64,000 nt of DNA from Thermogemmatispora tikiterensis (GTDB taxonomy: Bacteria > Chloroflexota > Ktedonobacteria > Ktedonobacterales > Ktedonobacteraceae). The translations under genes and the position numbers were made by a program. The number at the start of each line of letters is the position of its first letter. Within the stretch, counting starts at the first letter, position 1. The stretch is taken from contig NZ_MCIF01000002.1 in assembly GCF_003268475.1 (NCBI RefSeq), positions 1,904,259 to 1,968,258 on the forward strand. The letters are read 5' to 3'. The notes below the pieces were generated by a model. That model worked only from the letters and a program-made list of their open reading frames with translations, was not told the DNA's origin and did no database searches. Below are positions 44,880-52,112 of this stretch, piece by piece.

Positions 44880-46400
44880 ATGCAGACTTCTTCGGAGTCT
44901 TCTTTGACGCCGGTGACGCAAGAGACCTCTGATGCCTCTGAGCAAGCTGGAGCTGCTGATGAGAGAGAGCTGACAGGCGGAGGCGATGGCTATCGCTGGA
45001 CGGCACTCTCGGTAACCACAGTAGGGGCCTTGCTGGCTTCTATTCAAGGCTCGGCCTTGCTGATCGCTCTGCCGGCGATTCTGGTCGAGCTGCAGGCCTC
45101 GTTCTTCACGATTATGTGGACATTGATGGGGTATTTGCTGATATTGACTGTGTTGACCCCCATCGTTGGCCGCCTGGCCGATATTTGGGGCCGCAAACGC
45201 CTCTACAATAGCGGTTTTCTGCTCTTCGCCCTGGGCTCGCTGGTCGCTGGTCTGGCCCAGCCAGCCTTGCACGGCATCGATCTGGTGGCAGGACGTCTGA
45301 TCCAGGGCCTCGGAGCTGCCTTGCTGATGACCAATAGTACGGCGATTGTCACCGATGCCTTTCGCAAGGGAGAGGTCGGCCTGGGTCTGGGTATCAATCA
45401 GATCGCCGGGGCCGCAGGCTTCTTGATCGGCCCCATTATCGGCGGCCTTCTCACCGAGTGGTCCTGGCGCTGGGTATTCCTTTTTAATGTGCCTCTGGCG
45501 ACCTTCGGCACGCTCTGGGGAATCTGGCGCTTGCGCGAGCCAGTACGCCCGGCTCGCCAGACCCCTATCGATTGGGTTGGTGGTCTGACGCTTGCTCTGG
45601 GCCTCTCTGGGACCTTGCTGGCTCTGACAATGGTGGCTTTCCCGCTGCTGGGCGAGTCGGCAACTGTGGCTATTCTGATAGTGGGCCTGTTGAGCATGCT
45701 TCTGTTCGCTATAATTGAGCCACGCATCAAAGCACCTATCGTACAGCTACAGCTCTTTCGCGAGCGCCTCTTTGCGATGGCGAGTCTGAGTGGCTTGCTG
45801 AATGGAATCGCCCGTGGCGCGGTGCTCTTCCTGTTGATCTTCTTTCTCCAGGGACCCTATGGGAAAGATCCGCTGACTGCCGGGCTGATGCTTGCTCCCT
45901 TCGGGGCTGCTTTTATGATTATCGGCCCGCTGAGTGGCCGTCTCTCGGACCACATTGGATCCCGTATTCTAACTCCCATCGGTCTGGCCATCTCGGCTCT
46001 GGGCCTGCTGGGTTTGACGACCATTACGCCTACGACACCGTTCTGGCTGCTTTCGCTCTATATGGCTATGATGGGAGGAGGCTCGGGTTTCTTTGTCTCA
46101 CCCAATACGAACGCGATTATGAGTTCGGTGCCACCCCATCAGCGCGGCGCCGCCTCGGGACTGCTGGGAATGCTCAATAATACTGGTCAGATGCTCAGTA
46201 TTGCTATTGTCTTCCCGCTGGCTCTGAAGGGGGTGCCAATGGGAGCGGTCATGCAGGTCTTTATCTATGGCGGTGGTATGGGCCAGTTTCCCTCAGCCCT
46301 GGCCACCTTTATGCACGGCTTGCACTCAGCGTTTTTGGTGTCGTTCGTTCTGAGCCTGGCAGCGATGCTGGTGGCCGCTTTACGCCCTTCACATCGCTAA
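44880..46400 (+). CDS. MFS multidrug-type transporter (DHA2-like, 14 helices)
   Basis: 506-residue proton-driven exporter of the drug:H+ antiporter-2 type. About 14 helices. Motif A GRLADIWGRKRLY (loop 2-3), motif C-like GAAGFLIGPIIGGLLTEWSWRWVF (helix 5), and a second-half GRLSDHIGSRIL. The N-terminal 35 residues are acidic and cytoplasmic. ATG 44880 has AAAAGGAGAG upstream. Gene order with marR suggests export of toxic organic compounds, with induction through MarR; no specific drug can be named. Confidence 0.9.
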   Translation: MQTSSESSLTPVTQETSDASEQAGAADERELTGGGDGYRWTALSVTTVGALLASIQGSALLIALPAILVELQASFFTIMWTLMGYLLILTVLTPIVGRLADIWGRKRLYNSGFLLFALGSLVAGLAQPALHGIDLVAGRLIQGLGAALLMTNSTAIVTDAFRKGEVGLGLGINQIAGAAGFLIGPIIGGLLTEWSWRWVFLFNVPLATFGTLWGIWRLREPVRPARQTPIDWVGGLTLALGLSGTLLALTMVAFPLLGESATVAILIVGLLSMLLFAIIEPRIKAPIVQLQLFRERLFAMASLSGLLNGIARGAVLFLLIFFLQGPYGKDPLTAGLMLAPFGAAFMIIGPLSGRLSDHIGSRILTPIGLAISALGLLGLTTITPTTPFWLLSLYMAMMGGGSGFFVSPNTNAIMSSVPPHQRGAASGLLGMLNNTGQMLSIAIVFPLALKGVPMGAVMQVFIYGGGMGQFPSALATFMHGLHSAFLVSFVLSLAAMLVAALRPSHR

Positions 46401-46446
46401 AGAGGCATCTGTTGATTGAAAGTTGAGGCCGATGCTGGCTGGACCA

Positions 46447-46543
46447 GGGGTGCCTGCTCCCCACATACTTTCTCCTGGCGCGGCTTGCCCTCCAATCCGC
46501 CGCGCTGCCAGTCGTGGTTGACTTAGGCGGGAGCAGGCACCCC
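46447..46543. repeat. Long perfect inverted repeat after the MFS gene
   Basis: GGGGTGCCTGCTCCC (46447-46461) and GGGAGCAGGCACCCC (46529-46543) pair over 15 bases; the loop contains a second GC-rich pairing around GCGCGGC/GCCGCGC. It lies 46 bases after the MFS stop. There is no T run directly after it, so it may be a terminator, a processed RNA structure, or a small repeat element. Confidence 0.6.
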
Positions 46544-46620
46544 TCCCGTTACTCAGCTCTCGAACCCCCTCTTCAGCTTCCCTCTCCATCTGCCCCCAGG
46601 TCTGCTAGCCCCTGCCCCCC

Positions 46621-46650
46621 TTGACAAAGCCTCCAGGCAGGACATATAAT
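46621..46650 (+). promoter_or_regulatory. Promoter of fur
   Basis: TTGACA (46621-46626), 18-base spacer, TATAAT (46645-46650). Perfect boxes, with the Fur box starting 15 bases after the -10. Confidence 0.88.
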
Positions 46651-46664
46651 TCTGATAGCAGATT

Positions 46665-46683
46665 GATAATGATTATCATTATT
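46665..46683 (+). promoter_or_regulatory. Fur box
   Basis: GATAATGATTATCATTATT matches the classical GATAATGATAATCATTATC in 17 of 19 positions and contains the perfect dyad ATAATGAT-T-ATCATTAT. It covers the expected transcription start region, so bound Fur would block initiation: metal-dependent autorepression. Confidence 0.92.
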
Positions 46684-46723
46684 AGGTGACCCTAATATCG
46701 GGGTCCGAGAGAATTAGGCGCCA

Positions 46724-47140
46724 ATGAAAGAAACGTTGAACGCCAATGCCCAGGCAGTTCTGGAGGTTGTGCGCCGCAGCCATAATCACCCGACTGCCCT
46801 GGAGGTTTACGAGGCTGTGCGCAAAGTGCGCCCCCGCATCGGGGTGGCGAGTGTCTACCGTATTCTGCACAGCCTGGCGCAGCAAGGGCTGATTCGCGAG
46901 TTGGGGCGTAGTGACGAGGCCTGTCGGTACGATGGGCACATCGAGCGCCACGACCACGCAATCTGCACGGCTTGCGGCGCTCTTCTCGATCTGCCTGTCG
47001 AGGTGCGTCTCTCAGAGGAGGCGCTTCGCTCGGCAGCACAGGCCGCGGGTATAGAGCTGCACTCGCATGAGGTCAGGCTCTATGGCCTATGCACTGCCTG
47101 CCGTCAGCGACTGCAGCAGGTGGAATCAGTGGAAGGTTGA
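46724..47140 (+). CDS. fur: Fur family metal-responsive regulator
   Basis: 138-residue Fur/PerR-family repressor. Winged helix in residues 1-75 with recognition region RIGVASVYRILHSLAQQGLI. Metal-binding cluster CRYDGHIERHDHAIC (67-81) supplies the regulatory His/Asp ligands. Structural zinc motifs are C81-x2-C84 and C123-x2-C126. The Fur box in its own promoter and an iron-export-type gene directly downstream indicate an iron or manganese sensor of Fur type; PerR cannot be excluded by sequence alone. Start ATG 46724 with a weak purine-rich ribosome site. Confidence 0.92.
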   Translation: MKETLNANAQAVLEVVRRSHNHPTALEVYEAVRKVRPRIGVASVYRILHSLAQQGLIRELGRSDEACRYDGHIERHDHAICTACGALLDLPVEVRLSEEALRSAAQAAGIELHSHEVRLYGLCTACRQRLQQVESVEG

Positions 47141-47204
47141 GAGGATTGCCTCGCTCGCAGGTAATCGGACAAGCAGACTACAGGCACGGTAGGGGAGTCT
47201 TTTT

Positions 47205-47843
47205 ATGCCACAAAAGCCGGAGACCGAGACACGACAAGCGGGCGCGGCGACGACCGCGCAGGAAGATCTACCAGCAGAGATGGAAGAGGCTTTAAAGCAA
47301 CGACCTTCATCGGAGTTAGAGCGGCTGAAGATCGAGCTGGCCGAGATCCTACGAGGGATCGCCACTAATAATACAGATTCGCGCCACTTCTTGCTGCGCG
47401 TGGTCCAGCCTGGTCTGGCCGGGCTGATGGATGGATCGGTTTCTACGCTGGCCCCCATCTTCGCTACGGCCTTCGCTACTCACCGCCCTTTTACAGCATT
47501 CCTGGTTGGTCTGGCTGCAGCTACCGGTGCCGGGATCAGCATGGCTTTCTCAGAGGCGCTTTCGGATGACGGCGTGCTGACCGGGCGAGGCAGCCCTATC
47601 ATCCGCGGGGCTATCACAGGTCTGATGACGTTTGTGGGCGGCTCGCTCCACACGCTGCCCTTCTTGATCACTCATCTGCAGCTCGCCTTGGCTACCGCTT
47701 ACCTGGTGGTCGCTGCTGAGCTGCTGGCTATTGCCGCTATCCGTCACCGCTACTTCGGTACAAAATGGCTAGTCTCTATTGTTCAGGTCATTGGTAGCGG
47801 TATCCTTGTCTTCCTGGCAGCTCTTTTCTTCGGTAACGCTTGA
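47205..47843 (+). CDS. VIT1/CCC1-type iron transporter, MbfA-like without ferritin domain
   Basis: 212-residue membrane protein. The core LLRVVQPGLAGLMDGSVSTLAPIFATAFAT (about 63-92) and AAATGAGISMAFSEALSDDG, GRGSPIIRGAITGLMTF closely resemble the C-terminal VIT1/CCC1-like part of MbfA, a membrane-bound ferritin-like iron exporter of alpha-proteobacteria. MbfA has an N-terminal di-iron ferritin-like domain; here only about 60 hydrophilic residues precede the membrane part, without ExxH motifs. About five helices. It lies 64 bases after fur in the same transcript, so iron-dependent control by Fur is expected and metal efflux is the likely role. Confidence 0.82.
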   Translation: MPQKPETETRQAGAATTAQEDLPAEMEEALKQRPSSELERLKIELAEILRGIATNNTDSRHFLLRVVQPGLAGLMDGSVSTLAPIFATAFATHRPFTAFLVGLAAATGAGISMAFSEALSDDGVLTGRGSPIIRGAITGLMTFVGGSLHTLPFLITHLQLALATAYLVVAAELLAIAAIRHRYFGTKWLVSIVQVIGSGILVFLAALFFGNA

Positions 47844-47865
47844 CCGGGTTCGGGTCCAAACGAAA

Positions 47866-47903
47866 GCAAGGAAGAGAGTAGGGTACCATGCTCTCAGCCT
47901 TGC
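47866..47903 (+). terminator. Hairpin between the iron transporter and trpF
   Basis: GCAAGG-AA-GAGAG pairs with CTCTC-AG-CCTTGC around a 12-base loop. The following bases are only moderately T-rich, so termination may be partial. Confidence 0.4.
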
Positions 47904-47947
47904 CCTTCCTGAGGGGGGAGCACCCAGATAGATAAGGAGTACCAGTA

Positions 47948-48619
47948 ATGGAAGCAGTCTCAAGGCCACGAGTGAAGATCTGTTGTATCAGCAGCAAGGA
48001 GGAAGCGCAGCTGGCGATCCGCTACGGCGCCGATGCCCTGGGCCTGGTTTCGCAGATGCCAAGTGGGCCAGGGGTCATTGCGGAGGAGCTAATCGCGGAG
48101 ATCGCCGAGACCATTCCGCCGCCGATCGCCTCTTTCCTGTTGACCAGCCTGCAGGATGTCGAGGCGATCATCGAGCAGCAGCACCGCTGCCGCACCAATA
48201 CGCTGCAGCTAGTCGATCGCCTGCCGCCGGGAAGCCATCAGCGCCTGCGCGCGGCCCTGCCCGGCATTGCCTTGGTCCAGGTGATCCATGTGCGTGGCCC
48301 GGGGTCGGTGGAGGAAGCTCTGGAGGTTGCTCCTTTTGTGGATGCCTTGCTGCTCGACTCAGGTCAACCCGATCTGCCAGTCAAAATCCTAGGCGGCACC
48401 GGCCAGGTGCACGACTGGAAGATCAGCCGGCGCATTCGTGAGACCGTTCCTATTCCGGTCTTTCTGGCGGGTGGCATCAGTGCCGAGAACGCCCGCGCTG
48501 CTATTGAGGAGGTTGCTCCTTTCGGCCTCGATCTCTGCAGTTCGGTACGCACCGAGGGCCGCCTTGATCCTCGCAAGCTAGAGCGTTTCTTCGCCCAGGT
48601 TGGGCGTCTCCCGCTTTAG
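47948..48619 (+). CDS. trpF: Phosphoribosylanthranilate isomerase (TrpF-like)
   Basis: 223-residue TIM-barrel enzyme that converts phosphoribosylanthranilate to CdRP in tryptophan synthesis. Catalytic Cys is in VKICCISSKEEA (family KICG; here a second Cys replaces Gly). The catalytic Asp is in VDALLLDSGQP, and the phosphate-binding loops are KILGGTGQVHDW and LAGGISAENARAA followed by GLDLCSSVRTEG. ATG 47948 has AAGGAG upstream. No other trp gene is in the window; it sits after the iron genes, so it is an isolated or recruited TrpF. A broader or altered substrate is possible. Confidence 0.85.
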   Translation: MEAVSRPRVKICCISSKEEAQLAIRYGADALGLVSQMPSGPGVIAEELIAEIAETIPPPIASFLLTSLQDVEAIIEQQHRCRTNTLQLVDRLPPGSHQRLRAALPGIALVQVIHVRGPGSVEEALEVAPFVDALLLDSGQPDLPVKILGGTGQVHDWKISRRIRETVPIPVFLAGGISAENARAAIEEVAPFGLDLCSSVRTEGRLDPRKLERFFAQVGRLPL

Positions 48620-48718
48620 TCGGCCTCGGGCGGCGAGTGGGCACGGCAGCGGGAGAGTGGAGCAGGGAGCCACCGGGACAGAGCCATCAGCCAGCCCCTT
48701 CTGCTCGCCGGCCTCACT

Positions 48719-49147
48719 TCAATCGGTTAGCTCCAGTTTGCCCTCACTGACACTCCCATCTGCTTGGATGGAGAAGACACGTGCGTAAGGTGGCTCAGGA
48801 TGGTATTGCAATGAAAAGATAATGTAGTAGAGGCCGTTACGCCTGGCCCACTCGATATCACGAGCTGAGGGATAGGCCTCGCTACGTGGATGAGAATGGT
48901 AGTAGGCGAACATCTCACCATCGTAGGTGTCGATGTCGTTAGCGATGCGCAGCAGGTCCTGGGGAGAAATCTCGGAGAAATCATCTGGGTGCTCAGCAGC
49001 ATTGGGGGTCGGGTAGTTTTTCACCACCCGACCATCCTTGCTCGCCAGCAGACCGCAGGCCTCATTAGGATAGCCGGCGGTGACATGCGCCACCATCTCC
49101 GAGTACATTGTACGAGGGATACGCACAACAAAGGCTTCTGCTACCAT
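48719..49147 (-). CDS. JAMM/Mov34 metalloprotease (Mec/QbsD type)
   Basis: 142-residue zinc isopeptidase with the full JAMM motif: E29 (NEACG), H84, H86, S94 and D97 (HSHPRSEAYPSARD). In Mycobacterium the homologue Mec frees cysteine from the CysO-cysteine adduct; in other systems (QbsD, HcyD) such proteases trim extra residues after Gly-Gly of the sulfur carrier. Here both jobs may be needed, because the carrier in this operon has a masked C-terminus. The gene overlaps the end of cysM by seven bases and is last in the operon. Confidence 0.92.
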   Translation of the reverse strand: MVAEAFVVRIPRTMYSEMVAHVTAGYPNEACGLLASKDGRVVKNYPTPNAAEHPDDFSEISPQDLLRIANDIDTYDGEMFAYYHSHPRSEAYPSARDIEWARRNGLYYIIFSLQYHPEPPYARVFSIQADGSVSEGKLELTD

Positions 49148-50076
49148 AAGAGTTTATTCTCCAGCTCATCCTCCAGCGCGCTCAGGTCGCGCGTCCACAG
49201 ATCTTCACTGAGATATTTCCAGCCACCGTCTGCGAGAATGACTACGATCTTCCCCCGCTCCATACTGGAAGCGACGCGCAGGGCTGCATGCAGGGCAGCG
49301 CCGCAGGAAGGGCCAGCGAAGATACCCTCCTGGTCCTTGAGCTGGCGCGTGCGCCGGATGGCGTCGATGCCCGAGACCAGGATACGCGCGTCGAGGAGGG
49401 ACAGGTCCAGCACAGGCGGCACAAAGCCGTCTTCGAGGCTGCGCAGGCCCTGAACACTGTCGCCTTGCATCGGCTCGGCAGCAACGACGCGGATGGCCGG
49501 GTTGTGCTCCTTGAGGCGACGCGCGTTGCCAGTGAGGGTTCCCCCGGTACCCAGGCCGGCCACGAAGACATCGAGGTCGGGGAGATCATTGATGATCTCC
49601 ACGGCGGTGCTGTAGTAGTGGGCGTCAGGATTGGCCGCGTTGCCGTACTGATAGAGCATTACGTAACGCTCATCTTTGCGTGCCAGCTCCTGCGCCAGGC
49701 GCACGGCGCCATTGCTTCCTTGAGTCCCGTCCGAGAAGATGATGTCCGCGCCATAGAGTTCCAGCAACTGGCGACGCTCGCGCGTCACATTATCGGGCAT
49801 CACCGCAACGAACTTGTACCCTTTGACTCGCGCAATCATCGCCAGCGCAATGCCAGTATTGCCACTCGTTGGCTCCAGCAGGATCGATCCTGGCGCCAGC
49901 TTGCCGCTAGCCTCAGCCTCCTCGATCATGCGCTTGGCGATGCGGTCCTTAATGCTGCCAGAAGGATTGACTCCCTCCAGCTTGGCGAAGATCTGCACCC
50001 CGGGTCGTGGGCTGAAGCTTTTCAGCTCTACCAGCGGCGTATTGCCAATGGTCTCCAGTATGCTGCTATAGCGCAT
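49141..50076 (-). CDS. cysM: O-phosphoserine sulfhydrylase-like cysteine synthase
   Basis: 311-residue PLP enzyme. Schiff-base K43 in NPSGSIKDR, phosphate and substrate loop TSGNTG (70-75), GTGGT (177-181). It resembles Mycobacterium tuberculosis CysM along its length by memory: RRQLLELYGA, VMLYQYGN, GFVP and RRTRxL (241-246) followed by EGIFAG. That enzyme uses O-phosphoserine and the thiocarboxylate of CysO rather than sulfide. Its place between a CysO-like carrier (11 bases upstream) and a JAMM protease (overlapping) strongly supports the same pathway here. The C-terminus (about 290-311) is the flexible tail that in the mycobacterial enzyme covers the active site. Confidence 0.93.
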   Translation of the reverse strand: MRYSSILETIGNTPLVELKSFSPRPGVQIFAKLEGVNPSGSIKDRIAKRMIEEAEASGKLAPGSILLEPTSGNTGIALAMIARVKGYKFVAVMPDNVTRERRQLLELYGADIIFSDGTQGSNGAVRLAQELARKDERYVMLYQYGNAANPDAHYYSTAVEIINDLPDLDVFVAGLGTGGTLTGNARRLKEHNPAIRVVAAEPMQGDSVQGLRSLEDGFVPPVLDLSLLDARILVSGIDAIRRTRQLKDQEGIFAGPSCGAALHAALRVASSMERGKIVVILADGGWKYLSEDLWTRDLSALEDELENKLLW

Positions 50077-50087
50077 GATGGCATTCC

Positions 50088-50366
50088 CTACTCCTGGCCT
50101 CCGCCAGCCATTGCGGGCAGCAGAATCACCGTGTCATTGGGACCTACTGCTGTCTGCAGGCCCTGGAGGTAGCGCACGTCTTGATCATTGACATAGACGT
50201 TGACAAAGCGGCTTAACTCTTCCTCGGGCTGAATCTGCTCTTTGAGGGCAGGATACTGCCGATAGAGGTCCGCCAGGACTTCCGCTAGTGTGTTGCCTTG
50301 GGCGCTGACTTGCTTGGCACCCCCCGCTGCTGCGCGCAGCACTGGGGCGAGACGCACTGTCGCCAT
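50088..50366 (-). CDS. CysO/MoaD/ThiS-like sulfur carrier with masked Gly-Gly
   Basis: 92-residue beta-grasp, ubiquitin-like sulfur carrier. Core strands ATVRLAPVLR and FVNVYVNDQDV, then the family ending VILLPAMAGG. Normal CysO, MoaD and ThiS stop at Gly-Gly, which is adenylated and turned into a thiocarboxylate. Here the chain runs on as G88-G89-G90-Q91-E92, so the reactive glycine is not terminal until a protease removes the extra residues; the JAMM protease two genes down is the obvious candidate. The stop codon and the last codons are clear in the sequence. Ribosome site AGGAG upstream of ATG 50366. Confidence 0.9.
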   Translation of the reverse strand: MATVRLAPVLRAAAGGAKQVSAQGNTLAEVLADLYRQYPALKEQIQPEEELSRFVNVYVNDQDVRYLQGLQTAVGPNDTVILLPAMAGGGQE

Positions 50367-50636
50367 AGTTCTCTTCCTACTCCTCTTTAGATACTGCTAC
50401 AACTTCTACCACACACCACTCGCTCAGTCAGTCAGCTGAGCAATCACGCCTGCCTGGCGATGCTAGCGCGGGCGAGCCGATTCACCTCGCAACGTACTCG
50501 CCTGCGCCAGCACCGGCCTGTTCCTATCATGGTAGGATCGGTGCAAGATAGCCACGGTGAGGACACGATCCACTGTCCCGCCACCGGCAGCCAATGAGCC
50601 ACCTCCTAAGCTGACCGCTTCCCTGCCGGCATGACA

Positions 50637-51815
50637 TCAGGCCGAGAGGGCGCAAACGTCAGCGTAGGTTGGCAAGTTTTCAGGATGGGCATTCTCGCCA
50701 CAAGCTGGGCACTGCGGATCACGATAGAGCTTCAGCTCGCTGAACTCTCCAGCGAGGGCATCGTAGGTCAGCAGTCGCCCGACCAGCGGCTCTCCAATAC
50801 CCAACAGGAGCTTGATGGTCTCGACGGCCTGCAGCAGACCGATTACGCCGGGCAGTACGCCAAGCACTCCAGCCTCGGCGCAGCTAGGAGCCAGGGCCGC
50901 CGGAGGTGGCTCTGGATAGAGGCAGCGATAGCACGGCCCCTCGTGCGGCTTGAAGACAGTGACCTGGCCTTCGAAGCGGAAGACGCTTCCGTGCACTACC
51001 GGCTTGTTGGCAATGATCGAGGCATCGTTGAGCAGGTAGCGCGTCGGGAAGTTGTCGGTGCCGTCGATAATGACATCGTAGTCGGCGATGATGCGCGCCA
51101 CGTTGGTCTCATCGAGGCGGTCAACGTAGGTGATAACCTTGACATCAGGGTTGAGCGCCTCAATGGTCTCGCGCGCCGACTCAGCCTTGTACTTGCCAAT
51201 ACGGCTGACGTTGTGCAGGATCTGACGCTGGAGGTTGCTCTCATCAACGACATCGGAGTCGATGACCCCAATGGTGCCAACCCCCGCCGCCGCCAGATAA
51301 TAGGCCGCCGGTGAGCCAAGACCACCCGCACCTAGCAAGAGGACGCGCGAGTCGAGCAGCTTTAACTGCCCCGCTTCACCGACCTCGGGGATGAGCAGGT
51401 GGCGGCTGTAGCGCTTGCGCTGCGCCTCCCCCAGCGTACGCGGCTGCGCCACTTCATAGCCACGGGCACGCCATTGGCCAAAGCCGCCCGCCATTGAGAT
51501 GACGTTTTGGTAGCCCATCTGCTTGAGGGTGGCTCCCGCCATGAGCGAGCGCACACCGCCAGCGCAGTAGAGCACCACCGGCTTTGTCTTATCAGGTACC
51601 GCCTCTTCAATCTGTAGCTCTAGATAGCCACGCGGCACGTGCAGCGCACCGGGAATGTAGCCCTCGTTCCACTCGTGTTTCTCACGCACGTCAACCAGAA
51701 CCAGGTCCTGCGCTCCCTCCCCCTTGCGTTTGAGAGCCTCATGAACCTGGTCGGGCGTCCACTCCGGCACTAGCTCGCGGGCGCGCCGCATGATTTCCCT
51801 GGACGCTTCGCCCAT
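50637..51815 (-). CDS. Rhodanese-MoeB/ThiF fusion (sulfur-carrier activating enzyme)
   Basis: 392-residue two-domain enzyme. N-terminal rhodanese (about 15-125) with active-site C84 (YCAGGVRS). C-terminal E1-like adenylyltransferase (about 130-392): nucleotide loop GAGGLGSP (162-169), DxDxVxxxNLxRQ (186-198, conserved Asp/Arg), and zinc cysteines C295, C298, C369 and C372. It would adenylate the carrier C-terminus and transfer sulfur. In MoeZ/MOCS3 the rhodanese domain is C-terminal; here the order is reversed. It heads the operon, 270 bases before the carrier gene, and may also serve molybdopterin or thiamine carriers. Confidence 0.93.
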   Translation of the reverse strand: MGEASREIMRRARELVPEWTPDQVHEALKRKGEGAQDLVLVDVREKHEWNEGYIPGALHVPRGYLELQIEEAVPDKTKPVVLYCAGGVRSLMAGATLKQMGYQNVISMAGGFGQWRARGYEVAQPRTLGEAQRKRYSRHLLIPEVGEAGQLKLLDSRVLLLGAGGLGSPAAYYLAAAGVGTIGVIDSDVVDESNLQRQILHNVSRIGKYKAESARETIEALNPDVKVITYVDRLDETNVARIIADYDVIIDGTDNFPTRYLLNDASIIANKPVVHGSVFRFEGQVTVFKPHEGPCYRCLYPEPPPAALAPSCAEAGVLGVLPGVIGLLQAVETIKLLLGIGEPLVGRLLTYDALAGEFSELKLYRDPQCPACGENAHPENLPTYADVCALSA

Positions 51816-51877
51816 CGCTCTACACCTTTCGATTGTTGACTATGTTCATCGAGTTTGTCGCGTCGTGCTAAAGACAG

Positions 51878-51905
51878 ACTATCACGCGCTCTTTTGATCT
51901 GTCAA
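51878..51905 (-). promoter_or_regulatory. Probable promoter of the cysteine operon
   Basis: TTGACA (51900-51905), 16-base spacer, GATAGT (51878-51883) on the minus strand, about 63 bases before the rhodanese-MoeB start. -35 is perfect, -10 matches four of six positions. Confidence 0.5.
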
Positions 51906-52112
51906 GGAAGAGCTAATCAGTGAGGAGGGGTCAGCCTTTTCACGACATTCTTATTTTTAAGAACAGCCAGAGCCAGGCCATTTATTCCTCTTACCGTCGG
52001 CTAGCACCGCTCTGGCTCTACCAGGGAGAGTGAAGCTCCCTGGTAGAGCGAAAAGCCACCGGCGTTCGCTGGCGCAGGGCCAGCAACGCGTTTGCTATTT
52101 ACCCTTACTCCT

